From Clostridia bacterium (GTDB lineage Bacteria > Bacillota > Clostridia > Oscillospirales > CAG-272), in assembly GCA_017463405.1 (NCBI GenBank), contig JAFTPJ010000121.1:1-32183 (forward strand): a stretch of 32,183 nucleotides of DNA, read 5' to 3'. Positions 1-7,866 of this stretch are shown here, piece by piece. How positions within the stretch are numbered: position 1 is the stretch's first letter; each line of letters opens with the position of its first letter. Made by a program: the position numbers and the translations under genes. The notes beneath the pieces are model-generated. The model was not told where the DNA came from and made no database searches. It saw nothing but the letters and a program-made list of their open reading frames with translations.

Positions 1-383
1 CCTATTTCTACGTTACCTGCAGAAGAAAAAAGTCTGTAGCTCGCGTTCGCATCGTTCCGGGCACGGGTGCCATCACCATCAATAAGAGTGACATCGACGA
101 GTACTTCGGTCTCGAGACCCTGAAGCTCATCGTTAACCAGCCCTTCGGAGTAACCGGAACCGAGGGTAAGTTTGATATCATCGCAACCGTAAACGGCGGC
201 GGTATCTCCGGACAGGCAGGCGCTATTCGCCACGGTCTCGCACGTGCTCTCGTTGCAGCAGACGCAGAGTACAGACCCGCACTTAAGGCAGCAGGTCTTT
301 TGACCCGCGATCCTCGTCTGAAGGAAAGAAAGAAGTACGGACTCAAGGCAGCTCGCCGTGCACCTCAGTTCTCCAAGAGATAA
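1..383 (+). CDS. rpsI: 30S ribosomal protein S9, 5' end cut by the window edge
   Basis: This is a structural protein of the small ribosomal subunit, whose C-terminal tail reaches toward the P-site tRNA. The reading frame is open from base 3 and gives 126 residues, so only a few N-terminal residues lie outside the window (the family is about 130 residues). Diagnostic stretches are [16 protein letters not shown] near the start, [21 protein letters not shown] in the middle and the basic tail ending APQFSKR, with the universally conserved terminal Lys-Arg. The usual partner rplM would lie just upstream, outside the window. A hairpin terminator follows 24 bases after the stop. Small oddities are Val-Thr-Cys where most homologues have Gly-Thr-Gly near residue 4-6. 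The family assignment is secure. Confidence 0.97.
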   Translation, partial: YFYVTCRRKKSVARVRIVPGTGAITINKSDIDEYFGLETLKLIVNQPFGVTGTEGKFDIIATVNGGGISGQAGAIRHGLARALVAADAEYRPALKAAGLLTRDPRLKERKKYGLKAARRAPQFSKR

Positions 384-406
384 GCAGTTATCTTATATAC
401 AAAAAC

Positions 407-437
407 CTCTCGATTTTATCGGGAGTTTTTTGTTTTT
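407..437 (+). terminator. Rho-independent terminator of the rpsI transcript
   Basis: An 8-bp stem (407-414 with 418-425, one G-T wobble) closes a TTT loop. It is followed by six T, a G and five more T. It lies directly behind the rpsI stop codon. Confidence 0.85.
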
Positions 438-440
438 CTA

Positions 441-470
441 TTGCTTTTTCTCTTTGATGTGTGATATAAT
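441..470 (+). promoter_or_regulatory. Sigma-A-type promoter with extended -10
   Basis: TTGCTT at 441-446 and TATAAT at 465-470 are 18 bases apart, and a TG dinucleotide one base upstream of the -10 makes it an extended -10. It lies directly behind the rpsI terminator and would drive the GH172 remnant and the two small membrane protein genes. The -10 box overlaps the first open codon of the glycosidase remnant, which suggests that the gene's original 5' part is gone. Confidence 0.6.
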
Positions 471-1310
471 ATCAGTTGTAAGCCGAGTTTATTCCGTGTA
501 AATTTTGGTTTTTTCCACGGCAGAGTCCGAACGTTTATTACCGAATTGACAGCGGTGCATCCTACCAATGCGTTGAACTCATGGATTTTGATTCCGTTTC
601 GTTCCCATGCAAAGATTACGTTGCAAAACGATACCGATATTACGATTCCTATTCTATTTTATCAAATTGATTTTACGTTGGGAGATGTGCATCCGGAATC
701 GATGGGATATTTTCACGCGCAATTCAGACGGGCGAATTGCCACCCTTATCACACCGATTATGTGATATCAGACGGGGGAAAAGGGAAAGGGCGGTATCTC
801 GGTACGGTTTTCGGTGTGCGCAGTGTGTGCTTCCCTGAACAGTGGTGGGGAGAGGGTGAAGTCAAGATGTATTTTGACGGCGAAGAACATCCCACGATCT
901 GCGGTACCGGAGCAGAGGATTATGTCGGTTGCTCGTGGGGCTTGCGTGAATGCTATACACCGCATCAGGGGTGTGTATTGTGCGATCGTGAAAATAGCTT
1001 GTATTCCTTTTACCGTTGGCACACCTGTGATCCCATTTGTTTTGACGAATCACTCAAGGTAGCGATTATGCAAATGGGCTGCGGCGATAGGGAGGCAGCC
1101 AAAGAACGGTTGGGGGAGCATTTTGTGTGCTATCCGACCGCAGGCGTACGTAAGAATTTGTGTTATTACGATCGCAGTGATGATTATTGCTCGGTTGCAT
1201 ACTGGTATCAAACCTTGCCTACTGCTCCGTTTCCTCCTTTTCCAACAAGAGAGGAGCGTTTTAAGGACATTTCGACTCATTGCGAAATATTAAAGCGAAA
1301 CGATGTTTGA
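465..1310 (+). pseudogene. 5'-truncated GH172 / DUF2961 family glycoside hydrolase remnant
   Basis: Family members are alpha-linked fructan or arabinan hydrolases or transglycosidases with a jelly-roll fold (established for GH172, formerly DUF2961). Recognisable here are FHGRVRTFITELTAVHP (about 510-560), ALNSWILIPFR, the core WWGEGEVKMYFDGE and ICGTGAEDYVG, and the C-terminal VAYWYQTLPTAPFP. Similarity begins upstream of every usable start: the frame is open only from 465, and the first possible initiator is a TTG at 546 without a ribosome binding site. About 280 codons remain, whereas intact members are roughly 350-400, so the N-terminal strand-rich part is missing while the C-terminus is complete. 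The remnant could still be transcribed from the promoter at 441-470. I treat it as a decayed gene. A shortened but translated form cannot be excluded. Confidence 0.75.
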
Positions 1311-1393
1311 TCCAAACGAGTTTTACAATATGGTATGCGTTTTCTTACAGAAGGGATACGATATCTGTCATTTTTGCAAAGGAGTATGCTTGT

Positions 1394-1558
1394 ATGAAAT
1401 CTGTAAAGCTGATGTTGCTGGGAATTGCATTTCTGATTATTGCTTCCTGCGGTGTTTCGATGTGGATGGCGGGAGCGATTGTCGGCGCGATTATGTTTTA
1501 TGCGGGGTTATTGGTAGGACTGTTTCTTTGTTTCAAAGGCTTTTGGGGTAAGGAATAA
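1394..1558 (+). CDS. Small two-helix membrane protein (54 aa), function unknown
   Basis: The ATG at 1394 is preceded by AAAGGAG at 1378-1384 with a 9-base gap, which favours it over the longer upstream readings of the same frame. Residues 4-22 and 25-47 form two hydrophobic helices joined by a short turn (GVSMWMAG), and the protein ends with a basic/aromatic KGFWGKE tail. The sequence IIASC in the first helix resembles a lipobox, but with another membrane helix directly behind it lipidation is unlikely. It sits between the glycosidase remnant and another small membrane protein gene 26 bases downstream, so the two are probably co-transcribed. I do not recognise a family. Confidence 0.6.
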   Translation: MKSVKLMLLGIAFLIIASCGVSMWMAGAIVGAIMFYAGLLVGLFLCFKGFWGKE

Positions 1559-1584
1559 CAGATAAATTTGTAGGAGGGCGTTCT

Positions 1585-1938
1585 ATGAAGAAAGTTTTAC
1601 TTGACATTGGTAAAATCGTTCTTTCGTTCAGCTGCATTCCGCTGTGGTTTGCAAAAATTTTCAAAGGCATCGGGCACCTTCCCGATCGGGAGAGTGGCGA
1701 AATTGTGGAAGTGATATTCAGACACAGTATGTTTGAAAACGTTTGCGATGCAACACATCCGATTCTTGCATACGTGTCCATAGCAGCTTTCATTGCCGCA
1801 GTTGCTTTGAATGCGGTTGTGTTGATACGTCCCGATTGGAAAAGGATGCGAACAATCGGCAATATTGTCTTTGGAGTTGCAATCGGTTTGTTTATTGTCC
1901 TGCTTGTGCTTGCGGCTTCGGTAGGTCGCGGGTATTAA
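1585..1938 (+). CDS. Membrane protein of unknown function (117 aa)
   Basis: The gene starts at an ATG preceded by AGGAGGG (1571-1577). The protein has a hydrophobic or amphipathic N-terminal segment (about 5-28), a short soluble part with charged residues (about 30-58), and two clear transmembrane helices (about 61-82 and 91-113). It ends in VGRGY. It probably shares a transcript with the 54-residue protein upstream, and the long bidirectional hairpin at 1981-2034 ends the unit. No catalytic motif is visible and I do not recognise the family. Confidence 0.65.
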   Translation: MKKVLLDIGKIVLSFSCIPLWFAKIFKGIGHLPDRESGEIVEVIFRHSMFENVCDATHPILAYVSIAAFIAAVALNAVVLIRPDWKRMRTIGNIVFGVAIGLFIVLLVLAASVGRGY

Positions 1939-1980
1939 GGCAACAACGGTGTTTTATCATTTTTTCGTAGACCGTCGAAA

Positions 1981-2034
1981 CATAAAAGCACCCATGATAT
2001 ACGAGCCTTTTCGTATATCATGGGTGTTTTTATG
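1981..2034. terminator. Bidirectional hairpin terminator between converging genes
   Basis: A near-perfect 24-bp stem (1981-2004 with 2011-2034, one G-T wobble) encloses a 6-base loop. The arms carry A4 on the left and T5 on the right, so the structure can end transcription from both sides. It serves the plus-strand membrane protein gene and the minus-strand sialidase-like pseudogene, whose stop lies 3 bases away. Confidence 0.9.
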
Positions 2035-2036
2035 CT

Positions 2037-3147
2037 TTACAGGTTGCGGAAATTTTGAATCCGATGGAAGGTTGAATAGTTGGCGTCGTGATAGTTGTGT
2101 GCGCCGTTGAAAGCGGTACGGCAGAGATAGATGATATCCTCACCGTCAAATTCAAAATCCACATACTGAAAGCCGATGTGATCGGGCTCTATGGCGCGAT
2201 AATCGTGCAAATCGCGGACAATCTCCCAGTGCTCCAGATCGGGTGAAGTCAGAAGCGCGAGATAATCGCGTGCAGCGGGGTTTTTCGGATCGTATGCGAT
2301 GGTTCCGATTGAATAATACCGACGGGAAGCCGCATCGTATTTGATCATGAATTTGGAATAGTTGGCAGGAAAATCGATGCAGTGTGAGTAAGCCAACGGC
2401 GCGTCGGGATTATGCACATTTACCTCGTAAGCAAGGGCGCGGTGGTATTTTCCGAAGCGCATGACATTGAGGAGTCTGCCATCGGGAGATAGCGTCAGCG
2501 TGCCCTCGATCGTCATCGTCGAATTTGGCAGATCTGAAAGAGAGGCGTCAAATTGTGAAAACGGAATCGGCTCCGAAAAGCTCCGATTTTCCGGAATGAG
2601 CAGATCGTTGTTTTCGTCGCAGGACATCACCATGGTTGCGTGGCAGTATTCCTTGTTCGCCCATGCGCCCCATTCGAGGGATTCGTAAATGCGTCCGTTG
2701 TGGTAGACGATGTTCTGCGGATTTTTTGTACGCCGCTGTTGCCGTTTTTGCCGTTGGAGCCGCGCAGTAGCGTGACGGGAGAGAAGAACGTCCTTCCACC
2801 GTCTGTACTTTTGCCGATCAGGAGATCGCCGTATTCGGTGGGGCAGGCGAGCATATACAGCTCTCCCTTGTGTAAAAACAGCTTCCCCCAAAAGCATTGC
2901 ATCAGCTCGCTGATGTAGTGCCGGCTCTTACCGTTGTCATCCGAGCGGAAAATGAGTGTCAGATTTTGTGGATGCTTGTTTGCGAACAAATTCATCGAAG
3001 CGAGCAGATAACGGTATAACCTGACCGTCCGTATCCGGCCATTCAAAATGGATGTATTGGCAGGAACGATGCAGCAAATGTAAATGTCACCCACGTCTGT
3101 CAAAAACGGGCGGTAAGCGCATGACTCCAGGTGTTAGTGCCTTTCAT
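2037..3147 (-). pseudogene. Frameshifted sialidase-like (BNR-repeat type) glycosidase
   Basis: The reading starts at an ATG at 3147, 12 bases after the aldolase gene ends. It soon meets a TGA in a T5 run, although adding one T would continue smoothly into LTDVGDIYICCIVPA. Further on, HFEWPDTDGQ and RFDEFVRK lie in a different frame from the downstream block LIFRSDDNGK. A third break lies in an A6 run (T run at 2722-2727). One extra A there would join GSNGKNGNSGV to KNPQNIVYHNGRIYESLEWG. The C-terminal 230 residues are open and typical of this beta-propeller group: Asp-box-like GKSTDGGRTFF, TLTLSPDGRLL, and a terminal block with YICRTAFNGAHNYHDANY-like spacing (YLCRTAFNGAHNYHD). Most breaks are single-base changes, several in homopolymers. 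The intact gene would have had about 365 codons. The substrate is unknown. True sialidase activity is not implied, only the fold family. Confidence 0.75.
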
Positions 3148-3159
3148 ACGACCACGCCT

Positions 3160-4089
3160 TTATTTCTTCAAATACGCTTCCAGTGCGTCGGTTGCGAGCT
3201 TCATCTGCTTCATGCAGCTGCGTCCGTAGTCGGTCAGCGCGGAGCTGTCCCGATTGCGCGCAAGATTTTCGGTTGGAATGCCGCACAGGTTCATGTGATA
3301 TTTTGCGGTCAGCGGGTAGGGAAGTCCCACCTCGGTAAAGCCGAACGTGCCGATGACCGATTGTACAAGCTTCGCCGTTTGTGGATCCTTGTCAAAGTTC
3401 TCGCCCAACCATGCGTAGAGTGCGGGGTGGAAGTTGCACATGATGCCGCAGTAGCCGTCGCCGCCGTTGTACATCGATTCGAGGAAGGTCTGGCAGTTGG
3501 CATTGAGGAGCTTGAAATTGCTGCCCTTGAGCTGTTTACAGCGCTCCGCCATCACCGCCGCGTCGCAGCAGGTGTCCTTCATGTAATAGAATTTGCCCGT
3601 GGAGAGACACCAGTCAAGGATCTTTGGGGTGACGAGACGTTTGTAGGGATGCGGACATTCGTAAAGACCAAGCTTGACATCGGCGGGGAGGGCAGCGATG
3701 ATTTTCTCGGCGTTTGCGATGAACACGTCGTCGCCCTCGTTCTTGGGATCGAGGCGGTTGGTGATCAGAATCAACGAATCGGTGCCCGATTTCCATACGG
3801 CGTTCAGCTCGGTGATCTGATCCTCAAGGCTGTCGCTGATGTGTCCCGAGGACACGACCGTAAAGGGTCTGCCGCTCCTTGCCTCCAGTTTTTTTGCGCG
3901 CGCGTAGATCTTTTGGTTCAGCGATACGCGTTCCTCAAGTGTCAGCCAGAAGATCTCACTCGACTGGCAGATGGCGAAAATGCCGTTCAGTCCGCTTTCA
4001 AAATACCAATCCACGTATCGGAGCGCCGTGTCGTAGTCCACGGTGCCGTCGGGCTTGTAGGGGGTGATCATTGTTGTAAAAATATCCAT
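3160..4089 (-). CDS. Dihydrodipicolinate synthase / N-acetylneuraminate lyase family aldolase
   Basis: This is a class I (Schiff-base) aldolase of the DapA/NanA superfamily, 309 residues, a normal length. Lys170 in YYMKDT is the Schiff-base lysine and Tyr142 in GLYECPHPYK the proton relay. The usual GTTGE-type carboxylate-binding loop is replaced by CQSSE (41-45). This variant is unlike true DapA and suggests a catabolic 2-keto-3-deoxy-sugar or sialic-acid-like substrate (inference). The start is fixed by AAGGAGA at 4097-4103 and the promoter at 4171-4199. It is the first gene of a minus-strand unit, followed after 12 bases by the broken sialidase-like gene, and is divergent from an AraC regulator. 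The pairing with a glycosidase supports sugar or amino-sugar breakdown over lysine synthesis. Confidence 0.88.
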   Translation of the reverse strand: MDIFTTMITPYKPDGTVDYDTALRYVDWYFESGLNGIFAICQSSEIFWLTLEERVSLNQKIYARAKKLEARSGRPFTVVSSGHISDSLEDQITELNAVWKSGTDSLILITNRLDPKNEGDDVFIANAEKIIAALPADVKLGLYECPHPYKRLVTPKILDWCLSTGKFYYMKDTCCDAAVMAERCKQLKGSNFKLLNANCQTFLESMYNGGDGYCGIMCNFHPALYAWLGENFDKDPQTAKLVQSVIGTFGFTEVGLPYPLTAKYHMNLCGIPTENLARNRDSSALTDYGRSCMKQMKLATDALEAYLKK

Positions 4090-4170
4090 GACGCTGTCTC
4101 CTTTTTAAGGCAATACCGTACAAAACCGTGACGGCACACTTGCCTGCATAAACTTCGCAATAATAAAATC

Positions 4171-4199
4171 AGTATAACACGACTTCGCCGCGAAAGCAA
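4171..4199 (-). promoter_or_regulatory. Promoter of the aldolase unit
   Basis: Reading the minus strand, TTGCTT (4194-4199) is 17 bases from TATACT (4171-4176), with TG one base before the -10. It faces away from the AraC gene promoter at 4242-4269, giving a classical divergent regulator/target arrangement. Two direct ACTTCGC copies at 4152-4158 and 4182-4188 flank the -10 and could be operator half-sites. Confidence 0.65.
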
Positions 4200-4241
4200 T
4201 ATGCACATCAGACTTCTTTTTATAAAATTCGGACATTTTTC

Positions 4242-4269
4242 TTGCTTTTGTTGAAATGTGTGGTATAAT
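4242..4269 (+). promoter_or_regulatory. Promoter of the AraC-family regulator gene
   Basis: TTGCTT (4242-4247), a 16-base spacer and TATAAT (4264-4269) with an adjoining TGg extended element. The first in-frame ATG of the regulator (4258) lies inside this promoter, so translation must begin further downstream. Confidence 0.65.
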
Positions 4270-4302
4270 GGAGGCAAAGAATCGGCGATGGGAGGCAAGG
4301 CT

Positions 4303-5172
4303 TTGGAGATTCTATTCAAGCAACCGACGAAGGATACGGTCCTTTGTGCGGCAACAGCGATGGAAAATTTCGGAATTTTGCAATGCTTTCTCAAACGGAT
4401 TCTATCCGAACGCGATGGGATGTGCGTTACGAGAAAGAGACATCATCACACGGGTGTCGAGGTACATATCGTCATGCGCGGATGTCAGGTTTATGAGCTT
4501 GACGGAAGACTTGTCAGCGTGGAGGCGGGCGGATTTTTACTGATTGCACCGTTGACGCGCCATCGCGTGGCGGAGGAACACGTGGGAACCGAAAAATACT
4601 CGTTTACCTTTGCCGTGCAAAAGGGAAGCGCGGCGGAGCGGCATCTCTCGGCGCTCGGTGCATTCGTCACGGGGACAACACCCGAAACGGTAACGGACGG
4701 CATCCGCTTGATCTGCGGTGAGCGGAAGCGGCGCGCGCTTTACGGAGAGACGGTTATGTGTAACCGTGTGCTGGAGTGTATTCTGTTGCTGTTGCGGTGC
4801 TTTCCCGTAGGCACGGTGCCGACGCCGCACGGCGAGGATGAGGGCGATTTGCGGGTCACGCTTGCCAAGCAATACGTTTCGGACAACATCAGCCGCGCGA
4901 TTTCGGTTTCGGAGCTTGCCGCCTACTGTCGGATTGGCGAGAAGCAGTTGACGCGCATTTTTCGGCGCGCGGAGGGGATCGCGGTCGCGGAATACATTCG
5001 CCGTGCGCGTTGCCGTCGGATTGAACAGCTGCTCGCTGACCCCACCCGCACCCTGTGTGAGATCAGCGAGGAGATGGACTTTGCCAATGAGTATTACTTC
5101 AACACGTTTTTCAAAAAGTACGCGGGCATGAGCCCGGGAGCGTACCGCCGCTCGGTTCTGACGGCGAAGTGA
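4303..5172 (+). CDS. AraC-family transcriptional regulator
   Basis: The N-terminal cupin-like ligand domain contains HHTGVEVHIVMRG and a following beta-barrel (about residues 35-110). The C-terminal 100 residues carry two helix-turn-helix motifs, ISVSELAAYCRIGEKQLTRIF and the signature EMDFANEYYFNTFFKKYAGMSPGAYR. The frame is open from 4258, but that ATG lies in the gene's own -10 box. I choose the TTG at 4303 because GGGAGG at 4290-4295 sits 7 bases before it. An ATG at 4288 is the alternative but has no ribosome binding site inside the expected transcript. It is divergent from the aldolase unit and 142 bases upstream of a permease gene, both likely targets. The likely role is sensing a sugar, though the ligand is unknown. 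Confidence 0.88.
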   Translation: MEILFKQPTKDTVLCAATAMENFGILQCFLKRILSERDGMCVTRKRHHHTGVEVHIVMRGCQVYELDGRLVSVEAGGFLLIAPLTRHRVAEEHVGTEKYSFTFAVQKGSAAERHLSALGAFVTGTTPETVTDGIRLICGERKRRALYGETVMCNRVLECILLLLRCFPVGTVPTPHGEDEGDLRVTLAKQYVSDNISRAISVSELAAYCRIGEKQLTRIFRRAEGIAVAEYIRRARCRRIEQLLADPTRTLCEISEEMDFANEYYFNTFFKKYAGMSPGAYRRSVLTAK

Positions 5173-5212
5173 GATTATGTGCTGATCGGAAGGAGCTCAA
5201 TGTGATTTGCAA

Positions 5213-5270
5213 GTCGGAGCGAGCGAATTTTTTTCGGATTCACTCCGTATGATTGACAAAGCACTCCGAC
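5213..5270 (+). promoter_or_regulatory. Candidate operator half-sites at the permease promoter
   Basis: CACTCCGTA (5241-5249) and CACTCCGAC (5262-5270) are direct repeats exactly 21 bases apart, two helical turns, which is the spacing typical of AraC-family half-sites. An inverted relative, GTCGGAGCG, lies at 5213-5221. One copy abuts the -35 and one fills the spacer of the promoter at 5253-5281. The repeats are visible; binding by the neighbouring AraC protein is inference. Confidence 0.4.
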
Positions 5271-5281
5271 GGTGGTATAAT
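5253..5281 (+). promoter_or_regulatory. Full-consensus promoter of the permease gene
   Basis: TTGACA (5253-5258), a 17-base spacer and TATAAT (5276-5281), plus a TGg extended element. Both hexamers match consensus exactly, so expression would be high unless repressed. The repeats inside the spacer fit repression. Confidence 0.85.
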
Positions 5282-5314
5282 TAATTAGGCAACTACATTT
5301 TGTGAGGTGTTACG

Positions 5315-6304
5315 ATGACCACTTTTTTGGCAACCCTGAACCCAATGCTGACGCTCTTCCTATGTATTGCGGCGGGTTATGTAGCAAGTAAATGTAAGGT
5401 TCTTCCCGAAAATGCAAGCAAGGTAATGGCAAAGATGGAGACGTGGATCTTCTGTCCCGCACTCAGTATTATGACGATGTCGCGTTTTTGTACGGTGGAT
5501 AAGCTCGCTACACATGCAATCAATATCGTATTGGCTGTCTGCGTTACTGCGCTTTCGATGGCGATCGCCATTTTTCTGTCGCGCTTTTTTGCGAAGAAGG
5601 GAACACCTGAACGCGGCATCTATGCCTATGCGCTGGCGTTTGCCAACGGCGGATACATGGGAGATCCCGTTGTGCAGTCGCTGTTTGGCGACCTGGTGCT
5701 CTCCTATTATAAGCTGTTCTATTTGCCCCTGTCCTTGATGATCAATTCCTGGGGCGTCAGTGTGCTCACGCCTGCGGGTACGGGCAAGGGAGCCGCATGG
5801 AAGCGTCTTCTGAATGCACCGACCGTCGGCACGCTGATCGGTATCCTTCTTGGCTTGAGCGGGATCGGCGCGCATATGCCCGCATTCCTTTCCAATTCTT
5901 TGGATACACTATCGAAATGCATGGGGCCCGTGGCGATGCTGTTGGCAGGCGTCACGATCGCAAAATACGATTTTGTCTCCATGCTGAAAAAGGGCAAGGT
6001 GTACATTGCTTCGGCATTGCGCTTGGTGATTCTGCCGACAATCATCGTTGTTGCGCTCTTTGGAATGAAGACGTTGGCAAACGCGGTTCTCGGTATGCAA
6101 ATCGGCAATGACGTGCTGTTTTTGACGTTCTTTGCGCTGGCAACACCGCTGGGGCTGAACACCGTGGTTTTTCCCGAGGCGTACGGCGGGAATCCGGAGA
6201 CGGGAGCGAGTATGGCGATGATCTCGCATACGCTCTGCGTGATCTCGATTCCCTTGATGTATGCGCTGATGGTGACGGTTTTTGGTGTTCCTTTTCAAAT
6301 ATAA
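5315..6304 (+). CDS. AEC (auxin efflux carrier) family transporter
   Basis: This 329-residue integral membrane protein has about ten hydrophobic helices in two halves joined by a more polar centre (about 145-165). The family pattern is clear: FANGGYMGDPVVQSLFG in helix 4, PTVGTLIGILLGL, and MLLAGVTIAKYD in the second half. Bacterial members carry malate, malonate or other organic anions by secondary transport, and some are uncharacterised. The ATG at 5315 is preceded by GTGAGGTG at a good distance. It follows the AraC gene in the same direction but has its own consensus promoter. The context suggests uptake or export of an acid linked to the aldolase pathway (inference). A lipoprotein gene begins 20 bases after its stop and is probably co-transcribed. 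Confidence 0.9.
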   Translation: MTTFLATLNPMLTLFLCIAAGYVASKCKVLPENASKVMAKMETWIFCPALSIMTMSRFCTVDKLATHAINIVLAVCVTALSMAIAIFLSRFFAKKGTPERGIYAYALAFANGGYMGDPVVQSLFGDLVLSYYKLFYLPLSLMINSWGVSVLTPAGTGKGAAWKRLLNAPTVGTLIGILLGLSGIGAHMPAFLSNSLDTLSKCMGPVAMLLAGVTIAKYDFVSMLKKGKVYIASALRLVILPTIIVVALFGMKTLANAVLGMQIGNDVLFLTFFALATPLGLNTVVFPEAYGGNPETGASMAMISHTLCVISIPLMYALMVTVFGVPFQI

Positions 6305-6324
6305 CACGATTGTGAAAGGTGCTT

Positions 6325-7767
6325 ATGAAACAAACAATTTCCGTATTTTTATTAATTGCAATGTTTGCGTCTTTCTGCCTTGTGTCCTGCGGGGGCAGTG
6401 ACGCAGCAGAAAACGGTACAACGAAGTCGGAGAGTGCGACGTCCTCGGATACCGATGCGAAGCCGAACGAGGAAACGGTTGCCGCGGATCCGTACGGCTG
6501 GATCACGGGCGGGCTGTATCGCGCGCTTGCAGACTTTTTCGAGGATGAGGCGGGACTTTACGGCACGGTTTCCCAAACGGTGGGGCAGGGAGCGCTGTCG
6601 TTGAGTTTTGCACACGAAACGCTGCTCGGTGATGTGAAGCGGATTACCGAAACCTTTTATATGAATGATGACGAGCGCAAATACGTTTCACAGACGCAGG
6701 TGCTGATGAACCGTCAGCTGCTCTCCGCGCTTCTTTTCTTCGATCGCAACGGTCTGTCACTGAAAAGCCAGGCTGTGCTCGGAAGCAGCAAGACCCTGGA
6801 GATTGATCTGACCGATTTTGCGCAATCCTTTGGTAACAGCGCGGCGGCGGAGCTGTCCGGACTCAATGAGGAGATGCTTTCTCTGATTGCTCACTACGCG
6901 GTGCTGTTTGACGAATGCTATCAGGAGCTGTTTGAGGAGAGCACCAAGGATGTCGAGGCCCTGATGGCGGAGATCGGGATCGCCTTTTCGCAAAGTGTTT
7001 CGCGGACAGAGAAGACGGATGAGGTATTGGTTTCCTATCGGATCGATAACAAATCCCTGCATGCGTTCTTGGACACATTGCTGGAATATCTGGAGATCGG
7101 CGAGGAAACGGTGACCTTCATACGGGAGCAGACCGCGGCATTTCTCGGGCAATACGACGCTGTCCTCCGAACGGATTTTCTGCTGGACACGGCGAACGGT
7201 TCAATGAAGCTTGCAATGCTGCAGGGGATGCTAACGACCGCCGACGGGGAGCAGATTACGGTGGATCTTTCCCTGCGGTTTACGGGAGAGCAGATCAAGC
7301 TTACGCTGTCCTTTTTGTCGGACAACAACCCCTATTTTGCGGAGTTGATATGGACCCGACGCGAGGATAGCGGTGTGATCTCTTACGGCGTGACGCTGGA
7401 CACCGAGCTCGGCGGCATTCGGGAGCGTCTTGTGGATGCGGAATATATCTACGATGTCGGCGGCGGTGTCAAGATCACGGCGACGCTGTATCCCGATGGC
7501 TCCGAACCGATGGATGTGAGCCTGCTCGGTCAGATCACGGTCGGCGAGGACGCTGCAATCATCGAGTTCCACACGCTGTCTTACAAAAGCGTACAGATGC
7601 TTTTTGATGCGTCGGTAACCTTTACACCGAATGCAACGGCACCCGAAAAGCCCGAGGACACGGTGGATGTGGTGCAGATGACCGAGAAGGATTGGAATGC
7701 GGTCGTCGAGGAATTGAAGGGAAGCATCATCGGAAAGCTGATCTTCGGCGAAGAAAACAACGAATAA
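6325..7767 (+). CDS. Large secreted lipoprotein of unknown function (480 aa)
   Basis: A type II signal peptide is visible: KQT, a hydrophobic stretch and the lipobox LVSC with Cys22 as the lipidated residue. A Ser/Thr/Asp/Glu-rich linker (about 23-52) follows. The rest is a soluble, acidic, beta-rich region with repeated patterns such as MLTTADGEQITVDLSLRF and VKITATLYPDGSEPMDVSLL, reminiscent of LppX/LolA-like half-barrels (weak inference, from the strand pattern only). I choose the ATG at 6325 over the GTG at 6319 because GAAAGG at 6314-6319 spaces correctly for it. It lies 20 bases behind the AEC permease and is closed by a strong terminator. I do not recognise a named family. Confidence 0.75.
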   Translation: MKQTISVFLLIAMFASFCLVSCGGSDAAENGTTKSESATSSDTDAKPNEETVAADPYGWITGGLYRALADFFEDEAGLYGTVSQTVGQGALSLSFAHETLLGDVKRITETFYMNDDERKYVSQTQVLMNRQLLSALLFFDRNGLSLKSQAVLGSSKTLEIDLTDFAQSFGNSAAAELSGLNEEMLSLIAHYAVLFDECYQELFEESTKDVEALMAEIGIAFSQSVSRTEKTDEVLVSYRIDNKSLHAFLDTLLEYLEIGEETVTFIREQTAAFLGQYDAVLRTDFLLDTANGSMKLAMLQGMLTTADGEQITVDLSLRFTGEQIKLTLSFLSDNNPYFAELIWTRREDSGVISYGVTLDTELGGIRERLVDAEYIYDVGGGVKITATLYPDGSEPMDVSLLGQITVGEDAAIIEFHTLSYKSVQMLFDASVTFTPNATAPEKPEDTVDVVQMTEKDWNAVVEELKGSIIGKLIFGEENNE

Positions 7768-7778
7768 TCGGCAGATTC

Positions 7779-7815
7779 GGCACAATCCTTTTGCATAAAG
7801 CGATTGTGCCTTTTT
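7779..7815 (+). terminator. Rho-independent terminator after the lipoprotein gene
   Basis: A 9-bp perfect stem (7779-7787 with 7802-7810) closes a 14-base loop and is followed directly by five T. It ends the permease-lipoprotein unit. Confidence 0.9.
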
Positions 7816-7866
7816 GATTGGTGCTTGACCTCCGCGCCCGCAATCACAGCTTTATCACGCAAAACG

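Noticed and set aside
2715..2735. Programmed -1 frameshift at the A6 run of the sialidase-like gene
   Set aside because: The heptamer does not fit a standard slippery site, no stimulatory structure is visible, and other frame breaks exist in the same gene. Decay or sequence error is simpler.
3052..4131. 359-codon open frame on the plus strand
   Set aside because: It lies antisense to the well-supported aldolase gene, has no family features and arises from the GC-rich third positions of that gene.
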